From Paragordius varius (taxonomy: Eukaryota; Nematomorpha), in contig OZ176055.1 in assembly GCA_964247055.1 (NCBI GenBank), positions 4,774,001 to 4,838,000 of the forward strand: a DNA stretch of 64,000 bases, read 5' to 3'. Under the pieces are notes generated by a model, which worked only from the letters and a program-made list of their open reading frames with translations, ran no database searches and was not told the DNA's origin. Both the position numbers and the translations under genes were made by a program. This document shows positions 41,001 through 51,432 of this stretch, piece after piece. Position 1 is the stretch's first letter. Each line of letters begins with the position of its first letter.

Positions 41001-44000
41001 TGGTGATCGCAGAATATATTTATATGCTAAAGAGAATTTAATATTTTCCAATGATATGTTGGGATAATTAATAAACCAAACATGCTGTTGGGTTAATGAT
41101 AAATGATTTTCAATAAAATTTTTGAACATAATATAGGGACATTAAGCTTGCTTGACGAATCTCACTTGCTTCGACTCGGGCACGGAGAGACTCAGCTTGA
41201 AACAGAAAAAGATTTCAGTAAATACGGTCGTGTCAATTTCGTTCTCCGGGATCGCCTGACTCTCTTGAACGAAGCAAATTTATTGCGTGATAGCTTATTT
41301 GGTTTAAATTCTTTTTCTGAAAGTCTAAACGGTTCATCAGCTTTTATTGGGCAAAATCTAGAGAAAAATATATCATCAAATGTTATAACATCGGATCCAA
41401 AAGTACAAGGTAGAATTTTTATATTTTTACAAAAATATATACAAGGATGTTTTATTAAGCCTTATATACATATATAAAAATGGAGTTAGGCTTGTTTTTT
41501 TTAGGTGGCTAGTTAACTTTCCCGGATCTTTTTTGAAAATAATAACAAAGATATGAAATACGTAATGGTGGCGTTAATTATTACTACATGCGCCAATGTC
41601 ACAAAATATAAATTTTTTCCTCTCTTTGGTTAATTTCCAAAAAATGAACAAACTTGATATATATAAAAATTTTTGAGATGCTTTGGGACAAATAACCCAA
41701 AGTATGATATAGTTATAAATATTTAACATTTTGCGTATGACTGATAATCAGATACAAATATTTAATTTTTATTTTTAAACTATGAAAAATTGTTTTTATA
41801 AAAAATTAAGTTGAAAATGGATGGCATTTACTAATTTTAATGAATTTTTTTGGGATTAAACATATGCATAATCCTTTGTATATTCAAAATTAACATTTTC
41901 ACATCATATATTATTGAAATCAATTTATAAATATTTTTGTATGAAAAGGAGAAACCACCCATTCAAATGATGATTTCATCGATGCTGACCTAAATGAAGG
42001 CGGACAAACTCATATTACAACGTAAAATAACTTAATATAAAAATAGTTCTCATCATATATTTCTTTCTTAATTATTTATAATTTTGGATGATTTAATTTA
42101 ATTATATAATTTGATAAAAATGTCCTTAATATATTGCTTGGTAAAACATGTTGGATAAAAGCGATGACATTTTATTAGTAACTTAATTATTACTTCTTTT
42201 ATCATTTTCCCTCTGGTATATAAATTAATATGGATGAAAATATTTATTGTTAAATTATGGATATTTTTAATACAATTTATTAATTTTAACCGTGAGGAAT
42301 TTTTAAATAAATTAGTGTTTCAAAATAATATGCAAAAGATTTTTTAAGATGTTATTGCTAATTGTTTCCCTAATAATCTTAATTTTTTAGTATTAGGTTT
42401 TCTCTTGTCAATAATGACACGGAAAATGTGCATATTTTATGTATATTTTATTATTTAAATTTAACTGGGTCTATTTAAAAACATAATTTAATTTTTTAGC
42501 GCTATTAAGCAGAATGACGAAGGGCATTATTTAGCCAGTGACACAAATTATTATAAAGCCCCGGGTATCAAATTTACATGTGAAACAGCCCTCTATTTTT
42601 ATCAATACGAAGTTTTACCTAGATGGAAAAGATACACAACATTGCTAGAAAAATATAAAGTAATATTGAAATGTTATCTTGAGTAGTTTTTAACGGAATT
42701 TCTTTGAATGTTTATTTGTATTGACTTTATAAATTTACAAATTATTCTATATTGCAGGCGGAAAATATGTTGAAACTTAAAATAGAACTTAAGATTGATT
42801 CTGATGCTACAAATATGCAAGCAAAACATTTCCATTTTTTGATGAATGAGAAAATTGTTAGGGAATTTCCCTTTACTGCGTACATAAGTCATATGTTGAA
42901 ATCGATGAACCAAAATCCTGACGTTTACAATATGGTTCGAGAAAACTATCCTTGGGTTAAAAGTGAAAATCTTGATATGTGGGATCAAACAGATGGGATA
43001 GAATATTATCTTAATCAAAACATTGCACAAAATTATTATGAGGCTATCAAAAAAATATTTGATAAAATACAGGTTTGAAAATATTTTATTTAGCATAATT
43101 TATTTTTTGAAAACCCTTTAAAGAATTAATAGATTTTGGATTTTTTATTTTATAAGGTTTAGAAATTTATAAATATATTTAATTAAAAATGTTAAAACCC
43201 AAATTGAAAAGTGTTAAATATGTAATAAATATTATTATTAAAATAGCTAGAGCAAATGACTTAATTTGGTAAAATTAATTTTGACTATAAATTTAATGCA
43301 TTAATATGAAGAAATATATATATATATATATATATATTGAAAAATTAATCAATACTACTTACTTAGTATTTACTAATTAACGATTTTTGTTATAGTAGGG
43401 GTTTATTTCTTTTATTGGACTAATAACACGATCACAAAAAAAAATCATGGCTAAATTCCTGTATGGTTTAATTGATATTATTAGAGTATTATTACAATGC
43501 CCCTAGAAAACATATTTTGGGCATTTGCTTTATCCATTCAAAATTTTTGACCACGTTTTGGAAATTTTCCAGAATAGATTAATCTTTTTTTTGAAAGCTA
43601 CATATGTTTTTGCCGCATTAGCTAGCTTCATGAATCTGATTTCCTTACTGTCTGATACGATTATCAAAGTGCAATACAGATAGAAACATAACCTTTAAAT
43701 ACCTATTTTTTAATGCATACACCAATAAAATAGGAGTACCATGCTTTTGAAATCCTGCGAAGCGGGGTTGAAAGAGCCAATTATTTGTTGATCCATACAG
43801 CCCGTATAATAGCTATGACGTGCACACATGCTGCTTTGAGACGGGAAGATTTGCTGAAAGCTGGATTCAAATACGATACTCTGATTGTCGAAGAAGCAGC
43901 CCAAATTTTGGAAATCGAAACTTTTCTCCCCTTACTTTTGCAAGTATGACATTGTGTCACATCACATAATATGGATATTACATTAAATACCAATCTCCTT

Positions 44001-44219
44001 AGTTCAAATACGAAAAATGTTTAATGAATATACTTTTAAGCCATATTTTTTAAAATTTTACATTTTCAAAAATATTCATTAATAAGTTTACTATGGTTAA
44101 AATAAAAATTAAAAAAGAAATATAATTAATTTATTCTTGTTGCTATTATAAAATTTTGACATCGTTTATTTCTTATTTTGGTTTGGTTTGCTTTGAGTAT
44201 TATTTGTGACATATACATT

Positions 44220-44254
<35 letters not shown>

Positions 44255-47200
44255 GCTACAATCTCAATTTTTACAATCACGCACTCAATAATTAGCTTAT
44301 GCTGCATGCTCATTTCCGATCTAATATTATACGATGCAACCGTTTAAATGCGTTTACTATAACAAAACTAACCACTTGAACAAAAAATATTTTTTAAAGT
44401 GTTATGGTTGGGATCTTTCCCCATATTTATGAGTGGACTCTGATATTCCAATGATAATAATGATTTAGTCTATTATTTAATGTTATTTCTTTAATATTTC
44501 TTATTTTCAAGTCTTTATTGTTAGGCTTTTTGTTTCGCCAGGTTATCTATGATACCTAGTAAATATTACAGCATTTATATTATCTATTTAATTATTAGAA
44601 CACCAATGATAACGTAAATCGTCTTAAACGTTGCATTATGATTGGCGATCATAATCAATTGCCTCCAGTAATTAAAAATTTAGCCTTCAAGAATTACGCA
44701 AATATGGATCAATCTCTATTTACTCGATTGATTAGATTAGAGGTCCCATCTTATACTTTAGATGCGCAAGGACGTGCCAAACCTTCGTGAGTTTTTTTAT
44801 GCTTTACTTTATTCATATTTTGTAACGTATTTAATATTAAATAACGTCTTTGACACATTGGGCCATGCTTATAGTGCATCCGTTTTTAATTCAATTTTGA
44901 ATAAAAACGAGGGGTCCAAAGTCCGACTTCCACCTCCCCGTTATGCACCCTGGTTATTACTAACGGAAGCGGCATAGAGAAGAAATCATCTGTGTGATGT
45001 GTGGTGGAAAAAGAAAATCTTTTTTTCCTATAAAATACCACAATACCTGCATTCACACAGATGATAAAGCGGGTTGGCGCTATATCCAGTTGCTAGAAAA
45101 AACCAATTAGTAATATATGTAAGCCGAGATTGACTCCGTAAGCCCAGAAAGGCGATTCCATAGGTTAGGGACCCCGAAATAGTCTCTTAATTTACAAAAG
45201 CATGCAAATATTAAAAAAATCCCCTTAACTTAACCATATATGAAACTGAAATGAAACACTTACTAATAATGATAAAAAATTTTAAAATGATGATTTTGAG
45301 TTTAAAAATAATTATATTGATGATGGTTATAATAAATATGATAATTTCAATTTTTATAATAATATTAATTTACATGATAACAATATTAATGCTCTAAAAA
45401 ATCACAAACAAAAAACACCCAACAATATGATAAAACCACTGAAGATTGGCACTTGGAATATCTCGACACTAATCACTAGATCAAACAAAGAGAAAAACAT
45501 TGACATCTGTTGACAAGATATAAATCTGAAGGAAAGTAATTATTGACAACTATACAATATTCTACAAAGGTCAAATAAAACGCTAACATGGAGTGGTTAT
45601 AGCTATTGAAAATGAATATTGTGATAATCTAATAGAAATAAACAGACACAACGAAAGAAATCCAAATACGTAACGGCTTTAAAAAACTTTCCATCTATTC
45701 AGTCTGGATTAACGAAGCAACCAAACAATACTTTTGGAACCAACTATACAACATTTCTCATGCAATAACTCCAAATGACAAAATTTTCATGGGTGGAAAA
45801 TTCCCACGTTGGCACTAATGGTCAAGACTATATGAGAATACATGGAGGAAACGCTTTTGACAGCCGTAACAAAGTTTATAATTATTAGAATACAGCACAT
45901 CTTTTTGGCTTACTATCTGCAATACCCTCTTCACGAAACCAGCAAAAAAATTAATAACTTATACAAGTCATAATCAAAACTATGGTAGACTACATTTTAA
46001 TACCTATACAAGATAGAAAACATATCTAACTGATACACAACATAATATGATTGTAGAAAAAATAACAATAAACATTTCCTATTACCACAGTAACCAGAAA
46101 CCCAAAATAATTTTGAAAAGCTACACCTTCCTGATGTTAAACTAACTCTAACAAACTGTTAATGTAGCGCTTAGCTTCAACCACAAAACATCTGAACAAC
46201 CTTGGGAGAATCTTAAAAACATCATCATCCCAAATGTACAAAATTTTTGGGGCATAAAGAAAACATACAGGTAAAAGCAACAATTAAATTTGTGGTGATC
46301 AGAATCTCTAAAACCTTTAATCAAAATTATACGTCATGAATACAAAATACGGAAACAAACAAAAGATAAAAGAGACTTGGAATCATTTATTGAATTAAAT
46401 TACAACAAGCCATCAATAAAAAAACTAGAACAAGATATGAAAAATCTTATGGTACAATAAAATCAGTTAACAATAATAAAGACATTAAACAAATTATCTA
46501 TATTAAAGACAAACATCTAGCAACTGATTGGATAGACATAAGCAATGTCTAGACCACATATTACCAAGAACAATTCGGACAAATAAAGATTTTTGGACAA
46601 TAAACCAACCACCAGCAATTGGTCCTTGATCAATTGATAACAACAGACGATGTAAGAGATGCCATAGCCAAGATGAAAAATATCAAAGCAGCAGCCCATC
46701 TGAACTCAGCTCCGACATGATTTAAGCTTTCCCCAATGCATTCCACATTTAATTAATATATCTGATCTAATCTTGTCAGCGAATCGCATCCCTAAAGATT
46801 GGTCAAAAGTATCATAATACCTGTTAAAAAGGGAGACATGCTCAATCGTTCTTCCTACAGACCGCTCAAGTTATTGGAGCACCTGTTTAAATTTTTTGAG
46901 ACCATTAAATCAAAACTGAGATCAATCAGTAGCATACAGAAATCCCAATATGCTTATAAACCAAACAGTAGCACAATTGATGATATCTTCATTTTGAGAA
47001 GATTACGAGAAAATTATTTATTCAAAAATAAAAAACTTTAATAGGTTTTTATAGACTTACAAAGGGCTTTTGATTGTATCCCCAGGAAATTAATTATATC
47101 CACATACGATACAGCAATGTAGATGATTGGATAATCAAATCTATAGAAATGATGTACTACAAAACAACAAATTGCGTCAGATAAACGCTAGGCAACACAG

Positions 47201-50200
47201 CTTTTGTTCCAAACGAATCTGGTCTTCATCAAGACTCTCTCCTAAGCCCTTTACTTTTCATTTTAATAATGGATTACCTAACAAAAGATTAAAACAAGAC
47301 CCACCATGGGAACTTATCTATGCTGACGACATCGTCCTTACCGCAACATCAATGGAGGAATTAAATCAAAACTACAATATAAAATCACACCTAGAAAAGG
47401 GTGGAATGAAGAAAAACATAAGCAAAACAAACGTGCTGATAACGGGTAAAACTGTATATGAACAACCGTTTCCATGTGTAGTATGTAATTTAGATTTAAT
47501 CCTATGTACATCTTGCAACAAGTGGGTACACAAGAAATGTTCGGTTATAAAAGGGGCATTAATCAACAATTATAAATTGTATGTGAATCATGCAAAAATA
47601 AAACATCACTCACTACATCATTACTTTTATGTCAGACGCCCAAATGAGTGGTTAACAATTTTAAATACTTGGGCGATGTCATACATTGCCTAGGTAAAAT
47701 AAACCAGACAGTTTAGTATAGATCCCAACATGCTTAGTTAAAATACCATCAACTTAAAATATTGCTAAAAATAAACAATATCTACAAAAAACAAAGGCCT
47801 GATATACAAAGATGGCATACGTTCCACACTCCTTTAAAAGCGAGACATGGCTAATGACAGAATTAATAGAGGAAAAACTAATGAACATAGAAAAGCGGAT
47901 GCTAAATTTATTTGACCCCAATTTTTAAATAACAGTTAGTTTTAAAAGTTCTGCCTAAATTATATATGTAAAGCGTTTTTATTGAAATTTATAATTATAA
48001 TCTGGGATGTTTTTAAGTTCCCAAAAAGCTAATTAGGAAATAAATGTGGCTTTGAATCGTCCACACAAAGTTAAAATGATCATTGAATAAAAACGATTTT
48101 TTTTCTGTTTGCTAAGGCTAACCAATGATATTTTTCAATTTTATTCTATTGATATGAATACTTATTAATTATAAATACTAATTTCATATAGCCTATGCGC
48201 CTTATATGCGTGGAAATACCCACAACTTGGTAATTTGCCCCATACATTAAAGGATGCTGAATTTTTGACAGCCAATCCGGGTTTCATGTATGATTGTCAA
48301 TTAATCGATGTTCAAGACTTTAATAATGTGGGGGAGAGTGAACCATCATTACATTTTTTCCAGGTTTTGTTATCTATTTGATATATTATACTGTATATAA
48401 ATATTTTAACATTTATGTTTTCTTTAGAATTTAGCAGAAGCGGAATACGCTGTTGCATTGTTTACTTATATGCGCCTTTTGGGATATCCAGAAAATAAAA
48501 TTAGCATATTAACCACTTACAACGGGCAAAAACACCTAATAAGAGATATAATACAAAGACGATGTGGTGAGAATTCCATCATTGGAAAACCATTCAAAGT
48601 AAATTATATTATATATATCATATGTATGATGTTATAGGCTCCGTTAATAATTTTTGAACCAATTTAAATGTCCTAAAAAATTATTTCGGTCCATATTAAA
48701 CTATATTTTTAGTTATTGAAATAATAATTAATATTCATATTTTTTTAAAAAAACGAAAAATAAAAATGGCTGTTTTGAATGATATTAAAGCTATAACAAA
48801 GTGTTTTCAAGAAAACTCTCTTATGTTATCTTTTTAAGACATTCATTGCCATATACATCAAGTTTAAGCTATTTTCATCTATGAGTTTTAAATGTATTAA
48901 TTAAAAAAACCTGGCTTCGCGGGTTTGTCGCTTCCTATGTCCAATATTAACTATCGATGTAAAACATATTAGTATGTATTTTATAGAGTTTTTATTACTC
49001 TTTCGAATGATATATTGCAAATGGGCATTTAAAACATTTTTTAGTAAATTTTGATAAAGAAGGCGCATAATCATAAAAAATCAAAATAAAAATTCTAAAA
49101 TGGGATTATGATTTTTATTTCAGCTATACTGTTAAAATGATAGTAAATATTAGAAAATTTAAAAAAAACTCTAGTGGCAGAAAAATTTCTTGTCTAGTGT
49201 TATTAAGCGTTAATTTTTACTACATACACAAAATTATAATAATGCTAAAATAAAGTATACCATCTTTATTTCTTATTGCAAGCCAAAACAATTAATTATA
49301 TTTAGAAAATCACGGTTTAAAAAGTATGGTTGTCTTTTTAAAAATAATTGTCTCTAGTTTTTATGTTTTATCTGCTTAATTTCAATTTTTAATATAAGAA
49401 AGCTTGAGCGTACGCGTTGAGATATCAAGAGATTTATTAGGGTCTAATTATGGTTCAATCCGCCAAAATATATTTTTGGTATGGCGCTTTTATTACCTAT
49501 ATTAAAAGTAATAATCAAAATATAAATGAAACTTTTTTAATATATATTTTGTTAGATCTTAAATTGTTTATTGATTCTTAAAGCACATCTATTTTGTTTC
49601 TATATTTACATTGCTTTGCATATATATTTTATTATAAGGTGACTACAGTGGATAAATATCAAGGTCAGCAAAATGATTACATTATTTTGAGTTTGGTTCG
49701 TACAAAAAATGTTGGACATTTGAGAGATGTTAGACGGTTGATAGTTGCTATGTCACGAGCTCGGCTTGGTCTTTATATACTGGCGCGTGTCTCCTTATTT
49801 ACAAGATGCTTGGAACTTGGTCCCGTCTTTAATCAAGTATATTTTTAACATTTTACAAAGCATAAAGAATATGCATAAATCACAAATTAAAACATGTTGG
49901 AAATTTATTATTTTTTCCAATCTTTGTCCACTTACCTCCCTGAGATTTAAAACGATTTGTCGGCCTAAAACAGCCAACACCGTTTAAGACACGAAAAAAT
50001 ACCGTTTTTGTATAAAATAATTTGCACATCCTTAAAAATACATTAACTCTAAATTAAATAATTAATTACAACATTGTTGCAAATAATAATGATATTAGAC
50101 TTTAAATTAACCTTTTAGACTTTATGATTATAACAAAATATTTTTAATGTATTTATTTTAAAATAATATTTATATAAATATTATTATGATAATTGATTTT

Positions 50201-50820
50201 GCACTGTATCTTTACATCAATACACATTTGGCTAGAACCACTCTATGCCATCAGATAATAATTATTTATATATTATCTTTACAGTAATGTTTATATTTTT
50301 TGCGTCAAGCTGAAAATGAATCCATTACAATTACACATTTTCCCTAACGAGGCATATCCACCGAAAAGAAAATTAGATGAACCTATATGTATGACACCTT
50401 TGATTGTACAAAATATGTCTGAGATGTGCAATTTTGTATATCAACTTTACATGGAAACGCGGAAAAATTTCGATCCAGTATATTTTTTTTAATTTTGCTT
50501 AGGTTAAAAATATGGATAATTCGAATGTCTCCTCAGTTGTTGAAACCCAAGAAGTTCTGGAAAATATTTCTCAACGCGTTACTTCCAACCCTAATGATGC
50601 AAACGTTGTATATGAAGAAGAACAAATAGACATATCAGATAGTACTAATCAACATGGGGTAAATGATGTAACATTGTATAATCACGAAACGGTTAAAATC
50701 ACAGACGAAGGAGCTACTCATGATGATTCTCAAAACGAACAAAATTTTTATCCATCCTCAATCAAAGCAAAATTAAACCATGAGTTAAGCGATAGCAGTA
50801 GTGGTGATGAAGAATATTAA
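22482..50820 (+). CDS. AQR: Aquarius intron-binding spliceosomal helicase (complete gene, 28 exons)
   Basis: AQR (IBP160) is an SF1 RNA helicase that joins the spliceosome with the intron-binding complex, contacts the intron upstream of the branch site and helps couple splicing to snoRNP assembly. Twenty-eight exons are collinear with the human protein from its N-terminal helical domain to the helicase core; splice phases agree at every junction. About 1,735 residues against 1,485 in human; the extra length lies mostly in loops of exons 7, 12, 15 and 18-21 and in an acidic tail. The gene spans 28.3 kb because introns 13, 15 and 23 hold LINEs and others hold MITEs. Introns fall into size classes: 21-27 nt (five), 63-105 nt (six) and about 470-3,900 nt. 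A polyadenylation-like AATAAA lies at 50865-50870. It converges with NAGS. Exon blocks are listed separately. Confidence 0.95.
24174..27101 (+). CDS. AQR: AQR exons 6-11 (ARM-like helical region)
   Basis: Exons 24174-24336, 25034-25338, 25405-25518, 25582-25833, 26734-26854, 26960-27101. Landmarks: [13 protein letters not shown] (exon 6), [18 protein letters not shown] (exon 7), [15 protein letters not shown] (8), [11 protein letters not shown] (9), [20 protein letters not shown] (10), [20 protein letters not shown] and [19 protein letters not shown] (10/11 onward), all near-identical to human AQR. Introns 7, 8 and 10 are 66, 63 and 105 nt. Intron 10 (26855-26959) has a length divisible by three and no in-frame stop. 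Confidence 0.94.
24415..24905. mobile_element. ATACCCC-family MITE copy in AQR intron 6
   Basis: Aligns by eye over nearly its whole length with the unit at about 19350-19890, sharing GGATACCCCAGGCCTGTT, AAAATTTTGCACTTATATAA and TTGGGACCGTTTTCTTCAGT. The right terminus seen in the cluster is missing here, so this copy is clipped. Confidence 0.65.
26253..26675. mobile_element. hAT-type MITE of the GGAACCGG family, perfect 8-bp duplication
   Basis: A 423-bp element in AQR intron 9. Termini CAGGGATTAGAACCGGAACC and (reverse complement) CATGGATTGGAACCGGAACC are inverted repeats with two mismatches. Identical 8-mers CTATATTT flank it at 26245-26252 and 26676-26683. Inside the ends are further AAACGGTTT-type repeats. 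No coding capacity. Confidence 0.88.
27299..27874. mobile_element. Decayed copy of the CTTCAAGTTGGTCC MITE in AQR intron 11
   Basis: The left side carries degenerate direct copies of CTTCAAGTTGGTCC (27382-27397 and neighbours); the right side carries the complementary form with GAAGTGCAAATGGCAT, the same arrangement as the complete element at 57496-58311. Outer termini are eroded and the ends are approximate. Confidence 0.5.
27928..34063 (+). CDS. AQR: AQR exons 12-14 (beta-barrel region)
   Basis: Exons 27928-28271, 29691-29906, 33812-34063. Landmarks: [18 protein letters not shown] and [19 protein letters not shown] (12), [14 protein letters not shown] and [20 protein letters not shown] (13), [18 protein letters not shown] and [20 protein letters not shown] (14). 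Exon 12 carries about 50 residues between the barrel strands that the human protein lacks. Intron 12 contains a Harbinger-like MITE; intron 13 (3.9 kb) contains an hAT-like MITE and LINE A copy 1. Confidence 0.95.
28530..29541. mobile_element. Harbinger-like MITE, copy 1 (AQR intron 12)
   Basis: Aligns over about 900 bp with the complete copy at 55648-56621, in the same orientation; shared blocks include TTTGGCCCCGATTTAACA and ACTATCGATGTAAAA. The right terminus ATTGTCTAGTG is present and followed by TAA. The left terminus is eroded, so that boundary is approximate. Confidence 0.6.
29975..30241. mobile_element. hAT-like MITE, short copy of the GTGTCCAAC family (AQR intron 13)
   Basis: Left end CCAATACAAATGGCTTTGC and, in reverse complement, right end GTGGGGTCCGACACGCGGCCC correspond to the two ends of the element at 57496-58311. 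GC-rich ends around an AT-rich centre, no coding capacity, eroded outer bases. Confidence 0.55.
30296..33529 (-). mobile_element. LINE family A, copy 1 (5'-complete, decayed), AQR intron 13
   Basis: Non-LTR retrotransposon on the minus strand, antisense to AQR. The 5' end is set at 33529 by the ribozyme fold. The coding part starts near 33191 with [15 protein letters not shown] (endonuclease start), has [13 protein letters not shown] (endonuclease, near 32700), the RT region with the YADD box near 31150, a CKMW/HKKC metal-binding module near 30950-31020, and a C-terminal RYFGHIDR block near 30530. Many frame changes and stops are present. RTE-like architecture is my best guess; clade needs a tree. 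The 3' end is approximate. Confidence 0.85.
33454..33529 (-). ncRNA. HDV-like self-cleaving ribozyme at the 5' end of LINE A
   Basis: On the minus strand, 76 nt fold in the nested double-pseudoknot order of HDV-like ribozymes. P1: GGGACATC (33529-33522) with GATACCC (33494-33488), only partly paired. P2: perfect 10 bp, CGCCATCCCC (33517-33508) with GGGGATGGCG (33463-33454). P3: ACC/GGT closed by loop TGTACGC (33507-33495). P4: ATCCC/GGGAT, loop TCCTT (33484-33470). J4/2: ACTAAC (33469-33464) with the C expected to be catalytic. The P3/L3 part resembles HDV antigenomic CCACCUCCUCGCGGU. Cleavage would leave the LINE RNA 5' end at 33529. Such ribozymes are known at the 5' ends of R2, RTE and related LINEs. 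Confidence 0.78.
34167..38715 (+). CDS. AQR: AQR exons 15-17 (start of RecA1, Walker A)
   Basis: Exons 34167-34410, 37782-37943, 38540-38715. Exon 15 has [20 protein letters not shown] and [18 protein letters not shown]. Exon 16 supplies FRITFP-like residues and the FTTTQVQAI segment that corresponds to the Q-motif region. Exon 17 carries helicase motif [13 protein letters not shown], and motif Ia, [12 protein letters not shown], so nucleotide binding appears intact. Intron 15 (3.4 kb) holds LINE C copy 1. Confidence 0.94.
34500..37500 (+). mobile_element. LINE family C, copy 1 (decayed), AQR intron 15
   Basis: Plus-strand non-LTR element. Endonuclease block [20 protein letters not shown] with YAPQNG near 35040-35110; linker [20 protein letters not shown] near 35680; RT remnants; metal-binding module [12 protein letters not shown] with IHKKMH at 36767-36845; YGTECWPMS near 37095; RWAGH near 37275. 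All are heavily interrupted. The 5' boundary is uncertain: the region 34560-34690 is GC-richer, with a CCCTAC/GTAGGG hairpin and an 8-bp CCGGACTT/AAGTCCGG inverted repeat, and may be its 5' untranslated region. The 3' end is set by comparison with the fragment at 60068-60370. Confidence 0.75.
39351..40128. mobile_element. hAT-type MITE of the GGAACCGG family with expanded internal repeats
   Basis: A 778-bp element in AQR intron 17, flanked by identical 8-mers TTTCAGGA (39343-39350 and 40129-40136). It starts TAGGGTTTGGAACCGGAACC and ends in CTAAGCCGCCCTG. Both sides contain many degenerate tandem copies of a GGTTCCGGTTCCA/TTTAGGAACC unit, far more than in the 423-bp relative at 26253-26675. 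Confidence 0.82.
41137..43943 (+). CDS. AQR: AQR exons 18-22 (RecA1 insertions, motif II)
   Basis: Exons 41137-41409, 41949-42021, 42500-42659, 42758-43072, 43734-43943. Landmarks: [20 protein letters not shown] (18), [20 protein letters not shown] (20), [20 protein letters not shown] and [20 protein letters not shown] (22), the latter holding motif II. Exons 19 and 21 code for poorly conserved loops. The start of exon 18 is the least certain boundary: the acceptor at 41131-41136 keeps the phase but leaves about four residues more than human. Confidence 0.9.
43314..43338. repeat. (AT)n microsatellite in AQR intron 21
   Basis: Uninterrupted TA dinucleotide run of about 25 bp. A second run of about 28 bp lies near 44224-44252 in intron 22. 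Confidence 0.9.
44599..49836 (+). CDS. AQR: AQR exons 23-26 (RecA2, helicase motifs III-VI)
   Basis: Exons 44599-44786, 48192-48363, 48428-48598, 49639-49836. Exon 23 has motif [17 protein letters not shown], and QSLFTRL and [10 protein letters not shown]; exon 24 [20 protein letters not shown]; exon 25 [18 protein letters not shown]; exon 26 [19 protein letters not shown] and motif [19 protein letters not shown]. All signature residues expected of an active SF1 helicase are there. Intron 23 (3.4 kb) carries LINE B copy 1; intron 24 is 64 nt; intron 25 carries a Harbinger-like MITE copy. Confidence 0.95.
44911..44972 (+). ncRNA. Degenerate HDV-like ribozyme at the 5' end of LINE B
   Basis: P1: GGGTCCA (44912-44918) pairs with TGCACCC (44944-44950) at 6 of 7 positions. 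P2: CCGACTTCC (44923-44931) pairs with GGAAGCGG (44965-44972), 8 bp with one bulged A. Between them ACCTCCCCGTTA sits where P3/L3 belongs, and TTACTAAC before the P2 3' strand matches the J4/2 of the family A ribozyme. P4 is very short or lost and P3 is weak, so this copy is probably inactive. Order and spacing nonetheless fit an HDV-like fold. Confidence 0.55.
44911..47940 (+). mobile_element. LINE family B, copy 1 (5'-complete, 3' end lost), AQR intron 23
   Basis: Plus strand, same orientation as AQR. After a 5' region of about 0.5 kb (with a 12-bp TCATCTGTGTGA / TCACACAGATGA inverted repeat at about 44986-45066), the frame opens at 45427 with [13 protein letters not shown]. Later come [15 protein letters not shown] linker sequence, [17 protein letters not shown] (near 46860), the YADD box at about 47321-47332, CVVCNLD and [13 protein letters not shown] (near 47480-47540), then loss of similarity near 47935, where about 110 C-terminal residues present in copy 2 are missing. 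Many stops and frame changes. Confidence 0.83.
48740..49199. mobile_element. Harbinger-like MITE, copy 2 (5' part lost), AQR intron 25
   Basis: Right part of the family complete at 55648-56621, same orientation. It shares TGGCTGTTTTGAATGA and ACTATCGATGTAAAACATAT and ends CTTGTCTAGTG followed by TTA. The left terminus is missing. Confidence 0.6.
50310..50820 (+). CDS. AQR: AQR exons 27-28 (C-terminal end and acidic tail)
   Basis: Exon 27 (50310-50477) has [20 protein letters not shown] and [20 protein letters not shown], matching the last conserved block of human AQR. Exon 28 (50503-50820) codes for about 105 residues of acidic, Ser/Asn/Glu-rich, disordered tail ending DSSSGDEEY before TAA; the human protein also ends in an acidic low-complexity tail. 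The intron between them is 25 nt (50478-50502). The exon 27 acceptor (GCGTCAAG) was chosen because it restores phase 0 and matches the human residue count exactly. Confidence 0.9.
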
Positions 50821-51432
50821 TTACATCTTTATTATATTATATTGAATGTTGTAAATATTATCATAATAAATTTTTTTTATCATTTGATTAGCCTATTCAC
50901 ATGTAATTTATATTCGAATTTGCAATAAAACGATTGAGTTATTGACGCAATTTATTTTTATAGGGGTGTGAGAGGTGTCTACTGCTACTGAGAACCACAC
51001 GTAGGGCATTCCTACATTATGTTTGGGATAGGCGGCGACTTTGTTTCTAGGGAATTGTTTTTTATTCAAATTCTACAACAAAGTATATATATTTTATTAT
51101 ATTGTAGATACCGAACATTAATCACATGTTGATATACTTAATAAATCAATGTTTAAAAATGAACATTTATCTGCAAAATATTAATTTTTCAATATTACTT
51201 TTATAATATAGTTTATATTATAATTTGATGATAGTTTTTTGAAGGATTAAGCTTTCACCAAATTTTTATTATCATGTACGCAAGTTTTGCGATTTTCCGA
51301 TATGGAGCAATTACCGCTGTAATATAAGGCTCAAAAGCACTATTTGAATCCTGACGCATTTTCGACCAGATATTTTTTATAATTCCCGATTAGGCGCGTG
51401 AAATAAGTTATTAATCTACTTAGTCCAAAATT
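50821..51432. other. 3' flank of AQR
   Basis: AATAAA at 50865-50870, 45 bp after the stop codon, is a plausible poly(A) signal. The GC-richer segment at 50965-51050 (with GAGGTGTCTACTGC and GGCGGCGACTTTG) stands out from its surroundings but I cannot name it. Confidence 0.45.

Noticed and set aside
44762-44977. 71-codon frame overlapping the end of AQR exon 23
   Set aside because: Wrong frame relative to AQR, running through the intron donor into the LINE B 5' end.
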